A stretch of 64,000 nt of DNA from JACCTU01 sp963700495 (GTDB taxonomy: Bacteria; Actinomycetota; Thermoleophilia; Gaiellales; Gaiellaceae), in the NCBI GenBank assembly GCA_963700495.1, contig CAVOXT010000003.1, positions 597,649-661,648 of the forward strand, read 5' to 3'. Positions 9,833-19,936 of the stretch are shown here, one piece after another. Numbering within the stretch: the stretch's first letter is position 1; each line of letters opens with the position of its first letter. The notes under the pieces are model-generated. The model made no database searches, was not told where the DNA came from, and saw only the letters and a list, made by a program, of their open reading frames with translations. The position numbers and the translations under genes are program-made.

Positions 9833-12097
9833 GCGGAACCTCGCGCTCGTGCGGCGGCTCGATCGTGATGTTCGGCAGCATGCGGTCGAGCCAGCGCGGG
9901 ATGTACCACGACTTCTCGCCCATCAGGGTGAGGAACGACGGCACGAGCGTCATCCGCACGACCAGCGCGTCCGTGAGGATCGCGACCGCGAGCAGCAGCC
10001 CGAACTCCTTCGAGATGCGGTCGGCGGTGAGGATGAAGGCCGCGAAGACGGTGCCCATGATGAGCGCCGCGGCGACGACGACGCGCCCGATGGCCGCGAT
10101 CCCGTGCTCGACCGCGTCGCGCGTGTCCAGGCCGTGGACGTGCTCCTCCCGGATGCGGCTCATCAGGAAGACCATGTAGTCCATCGAGAGCCCGAAGAGG
10201 ATCGCGAAGGCGATCGGCGGCACGAACGTCTCGATCGGCCCCGTCCGGTCGAGGCCGGTGAGGCTCAGCAGGTGGCCCTCCTGCACCACCAGCGTCAGCA
10301 CGCCGAAGCCGACGAACGCCGACAGGATCGTCGTGACCGCCGCCGTCAGCGAGATGACGATCGACCGGAACGCCATCGCGAGCACGAGGAAGGTGACGCC
10401 GATGATGTAGAGCAGGAAGAACGGCAGCCGCTCCATGATCCGGTCGGCGATGTCCTTGAACGCCGCCGTCAGGCCCGAGACGTAGGCGACCGCGTCGCCG
10501 CCCTCGGTCGCCGCCGGCACGACGTCGTTGCGCAGCCGGTCGACGAGCTTGCCGGTCGCCTCGTCCTGCGGAGCGGAGTCCGGCGTCACGAAGACGATCG
10601 CGACGGTCTTCTCGTCGTTGAACTGCGGCTCGCCGACGGAGGCGACGCCCTCGAGGCCCTGCACGCCGTCGTAGATCCGCTGCGGCGCCTGCGGGTCGCC
10701 GTTCACGTCGACGACGATCGGGATGGGGCCGTTGAAGCCCGGTCCGAAGCCCTCGGCGAGCAGGTCGTACGCTCGGCGGGCCGTCTGCTCCTTCGGCTGC
10801 GTGCCCTGGTCGGAGGCGCCGAGGCGGACGAGCGCCGACGTCGACGCCAGCACGAGGCCCGCGAGCAGCAGGACCACGAACACGACTCGCGCGTGCGCGG
10901 TCACGAACCGGCCCCAGCGGGCGATCGGGGTCTTCTCGCGGGCCGCCTCGGAGTCGTCGATCGGGCGCAGGAACGGCACCTTCAGCCGGTCGATCTTGTG
11001 CCCGAGCTTCGCGAGCACCGCGATGAGCAGCGAGTTCGCGATCAGCACGGTCGTCAGGACGCCGAGCGCCGAGCCGATGCCGAGCTTGGTGACGAAGTCG
11101 AGGCCGAAGAAGGCGAGGCCGGTCACCGAGATCGCGACCGTCAGGCCGGCGAAGAGCACGGCGCGGCCCGCGGAGGCGCCGGCCTCGGCGGCGGCGTCGG
11201 CCGGCGAGAGCCCTTCGTGCAGGAGCTGTCTGAAGCGCGTGACGATGAACAGCGAGTAGTCGATGCCGACACCGAGGCCGATCATCGACACGAGCAGCGG
11301 CGTGATCGTGTTGATGTCGGTCAGCCCGGCAAGGATGAACAGCAGGAGGAACGCGGTCGCGAGGGCGATGATCGCGAGGACGATCGGGATCGCTCGTCGC
11401 GACGAACGTGCGGAAGACGACGAGCAGCACGATGAGCGCCGCGAGCAGGCCGAGCAGCTCCTGCGTTCCCTGCTCGATCGGCGGGAACTCGGCGTCGCCG
11501 TTGTACTCGACCGTCACCCCGGCGGGCTCGACCGTCTCGCGGACGGCGTCCTCGACGGCCACGACCGGCCTCGCGATCCTTGTCGAAGATGACTCGGTCG
11601 AACTGGGCTTCCGCGTACGCGATGCGCCCGTCGTCCGAGAACGTGTCGGCGCTGAACGGATCGCCGACGCTCTCGATCCCGGCCTTGTCCTCGGTCGGCG
11701 CGAACTCAGAGGTCTTGAGCTTCGCGATCGCCGCCTCGATCGCCGCCTTGCGCTCGGGCGTGTCGAGCCGCTCGCCCTCGGGCGCAGCGAAGACGAGGTT
11801 GAGGACGCCGCCCTGCTCGGAGGCGAACTCGGACTCGATCAGGTCGGTTGCCTTCTGCGTGTCCGAGCCCGGGATCTCGAACTCGTCCTTCAGGCTGCCG
11901 CCGACCGTGATGACCAGGAGGATCAGGACGGCGATGATGCCGACCCACGCGAAGACGACGCGCCAGGGATGCGTGGCGCACGCCCGCATCCAGCGCGCGA
12001 GCGCCCCGGTCGACAGGCGTTCGTGGGCTGCAAGCCGGTCGGTTCCAGGCTCGGCTGCGTCGGGCGGAGTCGGTCGGTTTCCGTCGTGGTCCGTCAT
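9774..12097 (-). CDS. MMPL/RND-superfamily transporter, frameshifted
   Basis: Translation from ATG 12097 gives a cytoplasmic tail and first TM helix (WVGIIAVLILLVITVGG). The periplasmic porter domain breaks near 11580, passes through a short second frame (PPIEQGTQELLGLLAALIVLLVVF), shifts again near 11395, and resumes as SMIGLGVGIDYSLFIVTRFRQ, the MMPL TM4 signature. A second SSD-like half follows (IAFAILFGLSMDYMVFLMSRI). Repaired length is about 774 residues with 12 TM segments. Actinobacterial MMPL proteins export lipids or hydrophobic compounds by proton motive force; the substrate here is unknown. No partner gene is obvious. Confidence 0.85.
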
Positions 12098-12178
12098 GTC
12101 GTCCCCCTGATGGCTGCGGTTTTCCTATAGACCGGCCGACGTCATGGAACTCATCGCTCCGCTCGGTCCGGAACCTAG

Positions 12179-13069
12179 CTAAGTGGCAGAGGGGCGCGCC
12201 GAGAGGCTCGTTCTCACGCCCGGCACGACCTCCCGGGCGAACCGCTCCAGCTGGCCGAGGTCGTTGTCGTGAGGCCAGCAGAGGAAGGTGTCGAAGCCGA
12301 GCTCGACGGCGAAGCCGGTCAGCGTCTCGATCCAGTGCTCCGGTGGGCCCTGGAGCAGACCGCTGGTCGGCCCGTCGGCGATCACACCGCTCAGGTTGTA
12401 GATCCGGCGGATCTCGGCCGGATCGCGGCCCGCCGAGGCTGCTCCCTCCTCGATGTGCCGGACGAGCTCCGGAACCGACTCGGGCGGCGCGTACTTGAGG
12501 GACGGCAGCCAGCCGTCGCCGAGGCGCCCGGTCAGTCGCAGCATCCGCGGCTTGTAGGCGCCGACCCAGATCCCGATCGGATGCGCCGGCGGTGGGCCGG
12601 GATGCGCACCGTCGACGGTGTAGTGACGGCCCGTGTATCGAATCGCGCGCTCGCCGCTCCACCAGAGGCGGATGATCTCGATCGCCTCGGAGAGCGCCTC
12701 GACCGACTCGCCCGGCGTGCGGACTGGGCCGCCCATCGCGCCGATCGCCTCCCACATTGCGCCGGCACCGATCCCGAGCTCGAACCGGCCGTTGCTCATC
12801 ACGTCGAGCGAGGCGGCAGCCTTCGCCATCATCGCCGGCGGCCGGAGCGGCAGGTTGGCGACGGCGGGGAAGAAGCGCAGCCGCTCGGTGCGCCCGAGCA
12901 GGTTCGCGATCAGCGAGAACGTGTCGAGGAACCGCGGCTGGTACGGGTGGTCCTGGATGCCGACCAGGTCGAGGCCGTCTCGTTCGGCGATCTCGACCTG
13001 CCGCAGCGCGTGCGGGAAGCCCGTCGCGTCGGGCGTCAGAAAGAGCCCGAATTCGAGTGGGCGGGTCAT
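12179..13069 (-). CDS. LLM-class F420/flavin-dependent oxidoreductase
   Basis: A 296-residue luciferase-like monooxygenase fold. It has LEFGLFLTPDATGFP at the N-terminus, LVGIQDHPYQP, RFELGIGAGAMWEAIG and PIGIWVGAYKPRMLRL, all typical of the bacterial luciferase superfamily. In Actinobacteria these enzymes generally use coenzyme F420 or FMN; the cofactor cannot be decided here. It is the last gene of a run that includes the selenocysteine AhpD-like gene and a hemerythrin-like ORF, 16 bp after the latter, so a common redox role is plausible. Confidence 0.88.
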   Translation of the reverse strand: MTRPLEFGLFLTPDATGFPHALRQVEIAERDGLDLVGIQDHPYQPRFLDTFSLIANLLGRTERLRFFPAVANLPLRPPAMMAKAAASLDVMSNGRFELGIGAGAMWEAIGAMGGPVRTPGESVEALSEAIEIIRLWWSGERAIRYTGRHYTVDGAHPGPPPAHPIGIWVGAYKPRMLRLTGRLGDGWLPSLKYAPPESVPELVRHIEEGAASAGRDPAEIRRIYNLSGVIADGPTSGLLQGPPEHWIETLTGFAVELGFDTFLCWPHDNDLGQLERFAREVVPGVRTSLSARPSAT

Positions 13070-13085
13070 GTCGAGCCTCGTTTCT

Positions 13086-13289
13086 CTAGTAGTAGAGACA
13101 GTTCACGCGCAGCTTCCACAGCGGGCTGTTCGTCTTCAGCGAGTCGATCTCCGCACGCGCCTCGGCCGGCGAGAGCCCGCCCGACACCTGCCGCGCGAGG
13201 TCTTCGCACACCTGCAGGTCGTGGCGAATGTGCTCGTGCACCCACTTGAGCTCCTCGAGGAGATGCCGGCCCGGCTTGGTCTCATCCAT
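13086..13289 (-). CDS. Truncated hemerythrin-like small protein
   Basis: The 67-residue product begins with a helix ELKWVHEHIRHDLQ and ends SPLWKLRVNCLYY at a TAG. The segment resembles the N-terminal half of actinobacterial hemerythrin-like proteins. In those, as I recall the family, the sequence would continue into a CRFVHxHH iron-binding helix; here it stops first and the LLM gene starts 16 bp on. So only one helix pair and perhaps one metal ligand remain. It could be a gene remnant or a genuine half-length protein. Confidence 0.55.
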   Translation of the reverse strand: MDETKPGRHLLEELKWVHEHIRHDLQVCEDLARQVSGGLSPAEARAEIDSLKTNSPLWKLRVNCLYY

Positions 13290-13301
13290 GCGAGCCGCCG
13301 T

Positions 13302-13901
13302 TCAGGCGGACGGTGTCTCCAGCGTATAGCTCCCCTCGAGGTTCGCCTGTGCTCGCGCCATGAACGCCTCGTCGGGCGGGACGTGCCAGCCGAAGGAGTC
13401 GGCGAGCCGGACGATCATGTTGAACAGGGCGGCGACGTGGATCGCGTCCACGAGCGCGTTCTCCGTCACGCCGGCGGCGAGGACGGCGTCCGCGTCCGCG
13501 GGCGTCACCTCGTCCGGCCGCAGCGTGAGCTTCTCGAGGAACCCGAGCGTCGAGCGCAGCCGCTCGTCGACGGGCGCAGTGCGCCAGTCGCGCTTGACCG
13601 CCTGCCAGACCTCGTCGCCGAGCGCGTACGACGCGACCGCGCCGTGGGCGCCAGTTCAGAAGGGACACTGGTTGAGCGAGGAGACGAAGCCCGCGAAGAG
13701 CTCGCGCTCGCCCGCGCTCCAGTCCGACTCGCCCCGCATCGCCAGGTCGAGCGCCGCGGAGTACGGGCGTCCCCAGAGCTCGGGCCGGTAGTGCAGCGTC
13801 TTCAGGACGTCGGGAGGCTCGACGCCTCGCTCGCTCCGAATCGCGTCAAGGACGCTCGCCTCACGGGCGTCGTGGCCGCTCTCGAGACAGCCGAGCCTCA
13901 T
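13302..13901 (-). CDS. AhpD-like carboxymuconolactone decarboxylase-family protein with in-frame UGA (likely selenocysteine)
   Basis: One continuous frame runs from ATG 13901 to TGA 13302 with a single internal TGA at 13656-13658. The product before it ends SSLNQCPF; after it, TGAHGAVASYALGDEVWQ continues the same conserved fold to LEGSYTLETPSA. The motif is therefore C-P-F-X-T-G-A-H, and X falls exactly at the second Cys of the AhpD/CMD CxxC redox motif, where selenocysteine (CxxU) is known in AhpD-like selenoproteins. With Sec the protein is 199 residues. Its start overlaps the stop of the upstream partner gene (ATGA). A point error changing TGC to TGA is the main alternative. Confidence 0.75.
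13623..13658 (-). promoter_or_regulatory. UGA codon plus candidate bacterial SECIS hairpin
   Basis: In the mRNA, nucleotides 21-33 after the UGA fold as CGCGU-CGU-ACGCG, a perfect 5-bp stem with a 3-base loop whose second base is G. Bacterial SECIS elements lie just downstream of the UGA, with a small apical loop holding a G in the first two positions, so spacing and loop fit. GC-rich DNA forms hairpins easily, so this is supportive only. Confidence 0.5.
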
Positions 13902-14143
13902 CGGAGGGTCCTCAAACCGGCATCCAGCCGCTCGAGACCTGCGGCGACGGCCGCCGACACGGTCTGCTCGAAGATCTCGTCCTCCGAGTAGCCGGCGTCC
14001 TTGAGCGCGGCGACGTCCTCGTCCGTGACCGTGTAGGCGCGGTGCCGCACCTTGTCGAGGTAGGTCGCGAACTCGGTTGGAGCCTCGCGGTCCGGGTTCG
14101 CGGCCTCTCGGAGGCGCGCCACGAGCGGGTCAAATCGGGTCAT
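13898..14143 (-). CDS. Small AhpD-associated protein
   Basis: An 81-residue protein from the ATG at 14143 (MTRFDPLVARLREAANPD). Its C-terminal part (KVRHRAYTVTDEDVAAL, AGYSEDEIFEQTVSAA) resembles the last helices of AhpD/CMD proteins but has no CxxC. It probably pairs with the Sec-containing protein encoded next, whose start overlaps this stop by four bases. Longer upstream starts give non-conserved sequence. Confidence 0.65.
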   Translation of the reverse strand: MTRFDPLVARLREAANPDREAPTEFATYLDKVRHRAYTVTDEDVAALKDAGYSEDEIFEQTVSAAVAAGLERLDAGLRTLR

Positions 14144-14183
14144 CCGGAGAGCTCCACTCGCCCATACTGCACGAGAGGAAGAC

Positions 14184-17100
14184 GTGAGCACGAAGCCAAA
14201 ACCCACGCTCCGGATCCGGGGCACGACGTACCCGGTTCTGCTGCCGACGCTCCGCGATCCGCGTCTGCACCTCGCGGCGGTGATCGTGTCGCTTCAGGTG
14301 CTCGGCCAGGTGGCGTTCGACTTCCGTCTCTCGATCGCGCAGATCCTCGTGTCGCTCCTCACGTGCGCGGTGCTCGAGGTCGGGATCGCCTTCAGGCGCC
14401 AGCACGTGATCATGTGGCCGGCGAGCGCCCTCCTGACCGGGAACGGCGTCGCCTTCATCCTCCGAGTCCCCGGAACCGAGCACGGCGACTGGTGGAGCAT
14501 GAACGGCTGGTGGATCTTCGCCGGGACCGCGGCCGTGTCGCTGCTGTCCAAGTACCTCATCCGCTTCCGGGGCCGGCACGTCTTCAACCCTTCGAACTTC
14601 GGTCTCGTCCTGTGTTTCCTGTTGCTCGGCGCGTCGCGCGCCGAGCCGCTCGACTTCTGGTGGGGACCGATGTCGCCGTGGCTCGTCCTGGCGCTGGCGA
14701 TCATCGTCGGCGGCGGACTCGCGATCCTCAGCCGCCTGCACCTGCTCGGGATCGCAATCGGCTTCTGGGTTGCGTTCGCCGCGGGGATCGGCGTGCTCGC
14801 CGCCAGCGGCCACGCGATGACGGCACGCTGGCACCTCGGTCCGATCTCGGGCGAGGAGTTCTGGCGCGGTGATCGTCTTCTCGCCCGAGATCCTCGTCTT
14901 TCTCTTCTTCATGATCACGGACCCGAAGACGGTTCCCTCGGGGCGTGTCGGTCGCCGCGTGTTCGGGGTCGGTATCGGGCTCCTCGCGGTGCTGCTGATC
15001 GCCCCACAGACGACGGAGTTCGGCAGCAAGGTCGCCGTGCTGGGATCGCTCGCGCTCGTCTGCGCGATGCGGCCGCTCGTCGAGCTGCTCCTGCCCCTCG
15101 TCAGCTCCTCCGCCGTGATGCCCTTCATCCGCGGCGAGCGCCTCGGTGTCGGGATCGGGAGACGGGCCGCGCTGGGCGCGCTCGCACTCGCGGGAGCGGC
15201 GGCGTTCGTTGGAGCGGTCGCCTTGGCGGGCATTCCCGCCCGGCCCGGTGCCGGAACCGCGAGCGCGGCCGTGCAGAACGGCGCCGGGCTCCCCGAGGTG
15301 ACCGTCATCCCGGCTAAAGGCGTCGCGACGCAGATCGACCGGCGCACCTCACTGCAGATCGCCCACGACGTCGTCGTCGGGCTCCGCGGCTCGGCGGCCG
15401 CCCTGCAGCAGCGCGACGTGAAGCCCGCGACGGCTGCCACGTCCGGAAAGTGGCTCGTCGGCCTGCGTCGGCAGATCCGCGAGTCAAGCGGCCGTCCGAT
15501 CGTCGTCCCGGCGTACCACGTCGAGCGAATCCGAATGACCCTCGAGCCCGGGAAAGGCCAGGACCCGCCCACGGTCGTCTGCACGCTCGACGGGACGGTG
15601 GAGCTCGCCACGTACACGGGGTCTCCGTCGGCGCTCGAGCATCGCAGCAACCCCGCCCGCTTTCAGCGAACGATCGAGCTCAAGTTCCGGAGCGGTCGCT
15701 TCTTGATCGTCGGCGCCAGGGACGAGTCGTCACAGCCGCCGACCGTCGTCGCCGCGCCCCCGGCCGAGCGCTCGACCGGCAGCTTCGTCGGCGTTCACCT
15801 GAGGGACGTTGCCGACAAGGTCGGCCTCAGCTTCCAGCAGGGCTCGTTCCGCTACGCGGTCGACACGGGCGATCCGGCGGCGATGATGGGTGGAGGGCTG
15901 TGCTGGCTCGACTACGACAACGACGGTTGGATGGACCTCTTCGTCGTGAACTCGTACTCGGTGAGCGAGATCGCCCGCTGGAAGAAGAACGGCGGCCTGC
16001 CCCGTAGCGCCCTCTTCCACAACGTCAAGGGCAGATTCGTCGACGTGAGCCGCACCTCCGGCGCCGATCTCGAGCTCCGGGGGAACGGCTGCGTGGCCGC
16101 CGACTTCGACCGGAACGGCTCGACAGACCTGTTCGTCACGTCCGCGACCTACGACGCGCTGCTGTGGAACCGCGGCGACGGGACGTTCGTCGAGGGTGCG
16201 AACGCAGCGGGGATCGACGACTTCGGCTGGCACGCGGGCGCGGCGGTGGGAGACGTGAACGGCGACGGCCGGCCGGATCTCTTCGTGGCCGGCTACACGA
16301 ATCTCAACGCTCCGGTCTCCGGGTCGTTCGCGGGGTTCCCGAGCACCTACCAGGGCGTTCGCGACCTCCTGTACTTGAACGAGGGCCGGGGGTCGAACGG
16401 CCGCGTGGAGTTCCGCGAGGTCGGAGAGCTGGCCGGGCTCGAAGCGGACCGGTTCGACCACAGCCTCGGCGCCGTCTTCTCCGATCTCAACCGTGACGGC
16501 CGCCTCGACCTGTACGTCGCCAACGACGGCGACCCGAACCGGCTGTACCAGAACGTCCGGTGGCCGGGAGGTGCGGCCGCCGACCCGCTGGGGCTCGGCT
16601 TCCGGTTCGAGGAGCGCGCCCGTCGCGCGGGCGTTGCCGACGAGAACGCCGGCATGGGCATTGCCGACGCGGACTACGGAGGCGACGGTCGACCCGACCT
16701 GTTCGTCTCGAACTCGCGCGGTCAGCGGCACGCGGTCTACAGCAGCGTCGGGCGCGAAGGGACGCGCGTTCGCGGACGTGCGCTGCGGACTTCACGTCGT
16801 CCTTCGGCAAGAGCTACACCGGCTGGGGCGCCTCGTGGATCGACCTCGATCTCGACGGCGACCTCGACCTCGTCCTCGCAAACGGCGGCGTCCCCGTCAT
16901 GAACCTCGCCGAGGATGCCCAGCCGATCCAGGAGCTCGAGAACCTCTCTGCTCAGGGGCGTTTCACCAGAGCCCGCGGCCTCGCAGGAAAGCAAGAGCGG
17001 TTGCGCGTCAACGGTCGCGGCCTCGCGGCGGCGGACTTCGACAACGACGGTGACGTCGACTTCGCGGTCAACACGATCGGCGACCGGCTCGTCCTGGTCG

Positions 17101-17387
17101 AGAACACCAACCGGCCCGGCAACTGGCTCGAGGTCGCGCTGGCGGGGTTCCACCCGGGAGCCACGGTGACGGCGGTGCTGCCGGACGGACGCAGGCTCGT
17201 CCGCGAGGTGCTCGCCGGCAGCAGCTACCTGTCGTCGGAGGACCCGCGCGTCCACTTCGGGCTCGGCAAGGCGACCAAGGTGCGCGAGCTCGTCGTTCGG
17301 TACCCGGACGGCAGCGAGACCCGCATGACCGGCGTCGCCGCGAACCGGCTCGTGCACGTCAAGCGGGCCGCAATGCAGCCGCGGTAG
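14184..17387 (+). CDS. UnbU-like (RnfD/NQR2-type) membrane domain fused to CRTAC1/UnbV FG-GAP protein, frameshifted
   Basis: From GTG 14184 the first 230 residues form a multi-pass RnfD/NQR2-type membrane protein (HVIMWPASALLTGNGVAF, GRHVFNPSNFGLVLCF). A shift near 14867 continues it (SPEILVFLFFMITDPKTVPS). The same frame then crosses into an extracytoplasmic region and several FG-GAP/VCBS calcium-binding repeats (DYDNDGWMDLFV, DVNGDGRPDLFVAG, DLNRDGRLDLYVAND). After shifts near 16757 and 16785 the ASPIC/UnbV domain follows (NWLEVALAG, RVHFGLGKATKVRELVVRYPDG). UnbU and UnbV are usually separate adjacent genes; here they read as one protein of about 1,067 residues. Function is unknown beyond association with enediyne-type clusters and environmental Actinobacteria. 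Confidence 0.8.
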
Positions 17388-17390
17388 CCG

Positions 17391-18425
17391 CTAGCGGGGG
17401 AACAGCCGCGCGGCCGTCGCCTTGAACGACGCCGTCATGACTGCTCCCGGGTGGAGGTCGAGACGGTCGGCGGACACGGCGGTGATCTCGGCGACGACCG
17501 GTCCGATGTGGACGCGCACGCGGTTGCCCATCGGCGCGACCGAGATCACGGGCGCTCTGAGGTGGTTCATGCGGGAGTCGTCCGGCTCGGCCAGACCGAG
17601 CGACACGTCCCACGGATAGACCGCGACGTTCACCGGCCCGGTGGCCGGGTCGACGCTCCAGGCCGTGAAGCCGCTGTCGAGCGCGACCTCGGTGAGGCCG
17701 TTCTGCGTCCCGACCGCGTGGCCGGCGAGCAGCGTGGCGCCGGTGAAGGTGGCGACGAACGGATCGGCGGGCAGCGAGACGAGCTCGGTCGCGCTTGCGA
17801 GTTGGAGAATGCGGCCCTCGCTGATGACGCCGACGTTGTCGGCGAGCGTCGCTGCGTCCTCGAAGTCGTGAGTGACCAGGAGCGTCGGCAGGTCGAGGGT
17901 GGCGAGCAGCCCTCGCAGCTCGGCTCTGACTCCGGCTCTCGTGTGTGTGTCGAGCGCGGAGAGCGGCTCGTCGAGCAGGAGCACCGCCGGATCCCGCGCC
18001 AGCGCGCGTGCGAGTGCCACACGCTGACGCTCGCCTCCCGAGAGCTCGCGCACACGAGCGCGGGCGATGTGGCCGATGTGAAACCGCTCGAGGAGGTCGT
18101 CCACCTTCGCGTTGTCGCGGGTGCCGAAGCGCACGTTGCCGCGGACGTCGAGATGCGGGAAGAGGGCGTACTCCTGAAAGAGATAGCCGACGCGCCGGTG
18201 CTCGGGCGCGACGTCGATTCCCGTGTCCGTGTCGAGCAGCACCGTCTCGTCGAGGCTGACGAGTCCCGACTGCGGTCGAAGCAGACCTGAGACGACCCGC
18301 AACACCGTCGTCTTTCCGGCACCCGAAGGGCCGACGAGCGCGAGCGTCTCGCCCCGCCGGACGGTCAGCTCGGCTGACGCTTCGAAGGTGCGAAGAGGGT
18401 GAGTGAACCGTACTCGGAGTGCCAT
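17391..18425 (-). CDS. modC: Molybdate ABC transporter ATP-binding protein
   Basis: A 344-residue ATPase with Walker A GPSGAGKTT, Q-loop FQEYALFP, signature LSGGERQRVALARAL, Walker B VLLLDEPLSALD and H-loop VTHDF. The C-terminal TOBE-like region (PVISVAPMGNRVRVHI, VSADRLDLHPGAV) is the oxyanion-sensing domain of ModC. Order with modB and modA, overlapping modB by 61 bp, supports molybdate uptake. It would supply Mo for the molybdenum cofactor of the CO dehydrogenase encoded downstream. Confidence 0.93.
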   Translation of the reverse strand: MALRVRFTHPLRTFEASAELTVRRGETLALVGPSGAGKTTVLRVVSGLLRPQSGLVSLDETVLLDTDTGIDVAPEHRRVGYLFQEYALFPHLDVRGNVRFGTRDNAKVDDLLERFHIGHIARARVRELSGGERQRVALARALARDPAVLLLDEPLSALDTHTRAGVRAELRGLLATLDLPTLLVTHDFEDAATLADNVGVISEGRILQLASATELVSLPADPFVATFTGATLLAGHAVGTQNGLTEVALDSGFTAWSVDPATGPVNVAVYPWDVSLGLAEPDDSRMNHLRAPVISVAPMGNRVRVHIGPVVAEITAVSADRLDLHPGAVMTASFKATAARLFPR

Positions 18426-19192
18426 CTGGTCATGAGCTTGACGGACAGAAGGACGAGCGCACTGACGACGATCAGGAGAGCGCTGATCGCGAGCGCGACG
18501 TTGAAGTCGAGATCGAACTGCTCGTAGATCGCGAGAGACAGGGTTTGCGTGACGCCCTGCAGCGACCCCGCGAACATGATCGTCGCGCCGAACTCTCCGA
18601 GACCCCTCGCGAACGCGAGAGCAGCGCCCGCTCCGAGGCCGCCGGCGGCGAGCGGGAGCATCACCCGGAAGAAGACACGGCCGCGGCCGGCGCCCAGCGT
18701 GCGCCCCGCCGCGGGCAACGTCGGGTCGACCGCCTCGAAAGCCGCAACCGCGGTGCGCAGGTAGAACGGACTGGCGACGAACGTCACCGCCAGGATCACC
18801 GCGACCTTCGTGAAGGCGATGTCGATCCCGAGCGCATCCATCGTCCCGCCGAGGAGCCCGAGAGAGCCGAACGCGACGAGCAGGCCGATCCCTGCCACGG
18901 CAGGAGGCAGGACGAGCGGCAGCTCGACGAGCGTGACGACGACGTCTCGTATTCCGCCGCGGCGGCTCGCGATCCAGTACGCAGCCGGCGTTCCGAAGCC
19001 GAGGATGAGCACCATGGCGATTGCGTTCGTCTCGGCCGTGACGCGAATCGCATCGAGCGCCGCAGTGCTTCCGAGCGCCGAGAGCAGATCGCTCAGCGGG
19101 ACGTGAACGAAGACCGCGACGATCGGGAGCAGCAGAAACAGAAACGCGATGCCCGTCGTGACGACGAGCGCCGCGCGGAAGAGCCGGTCTAC
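18365..19192 (-). CDS. modB: Molybdate ABC transporter permease
   Basis: A multi-pass permease with the EAA-type loop (AAGRTLGAGRGRVFFRVMLP) and typical helices (IAFLFLLLPIVAVFVHVPLS, LPLVLPPAVAGIGLLVAFG). No standard start codon exists where the protein should begin: the first conserved codons read GTA GAC CGG at 19192, directly overlapping the modA stop. The real start is therefore uncertain, through either an unusual codon or a local error. It ends inside the modC start region. Confidence 0.88.
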   Translation of the reverse strand, partial: VDRLFRAALVVTTGIAFLFLLLPIVAVFVHVPLSDLLSALGSTAALDAIRVTAETNAIAMVLILGFGTPAAYWIASRRGGIRDVVVTLVELPLVLPPAVAGIGLLVAFGSLGLLGGTMDALGIDIAFTKVAVILAVTFVASPFYLRTAVAAFEAVDPTLPAAGRTLGAGRGRVFFRVMLPLAAGGLGAGAALAFARGLGEFGATIMFAGSLQGVTQTLSLAIYEQFDLDFNVALAISALLIVVSALVLLSVKLMTRWHSEYGSLTLFAPSKRQPS

Positions 19193-19936
19193 GGCGCCGC
19201 CTTTGGTAGCGGCAGGAAGCCGGCGTTCCTCAGAGCCCTCTGGCCCTTCGCCGAGAGGAGCATCCTGATCCACGCCCGCGCCGCCGACCTTGTTGGACGA
19301 CTTCGACACGACGGCGATCTCGTAGCGCACGCGGGGCTGCGCCCACGCCGGAATGCGGATCACGGTCACCCGACCGCGACCGGTCGCGCATCGGTCGCGT
19401 AGACAAACCCCGCGTCGGCCTGTCCGAGCGCGACCTTTCCGGTGACGGCCTTCACGTCCGACTCCTGGCTGACGACCTTCGAGAGCACCGATGTGAGGCC
19501 CATCTTGCGAAGGACCGTGCGCGTGTAGCCGCCGACCGGCACGGCCGCTCCGGCGACGACGAGCTTCACCGGCTTGCGCCTCAAGTCGTACACCGAGTGG
19601 ATCCCGGCCGGGTTCGACCTCGGCACGATGAGGACGAGCCGGTTCGCGGTGAACGTGACCGGCCTGTCGACGAGCCCCTGGGTGAAGAGACGCTGCGTGT
19701 TGAGCGGCGCTGCCGAGGCGAAGATGTCTGCAGGAGCGCCGTTCCTGATCTGCGTCTCCAGCGTGTTCGACCCGGCGAAGTTGTAGCTGCTGCGCCGGGT
19801 CGTACGCGTTGAACACCTCCGTCAGGGATGCGGCCGCGTAGATCGTCAACGGAGCTGCAGCGTGCGTTCGCGCAGTCGCGCCCGACGCTGCGACGAGCGC
19901 GATCGCGACGACCGACGCTACGAAACCTCGTCTCAT
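19189..19936 (-). CDS. modA: Molybdate-binding periplasmic protein, frameshifted
   Basis: Starts MRRGFVASVVAIALVAAS with a signal peptide, then APLTIYAAASLTEVFNAYDP, the ModA N-terminus. After a shift near 19795 the body reads IVPRSNPAGIHSVYDLRR, VVAGAAVPVGGYTRTVL and GQADAGFVYATDARPV. After another near 19375 it ends LRNAGFLPLPKAAP at TAG 19189-19191. Repaired length is about 248 residues, normal for ModA. Its ATG overlaps the ferritin-like gene stop (ATGA), so all four genes form one operon. Confidence 0.88.

Noticed and set aside
13656..13658. Internal TGA taken as a frameshift or pseudogene mark
   Set aside because: The frame is identical on both sides and the stop falls at the catalytic Cys position; a one-base indel would have changed the frame.
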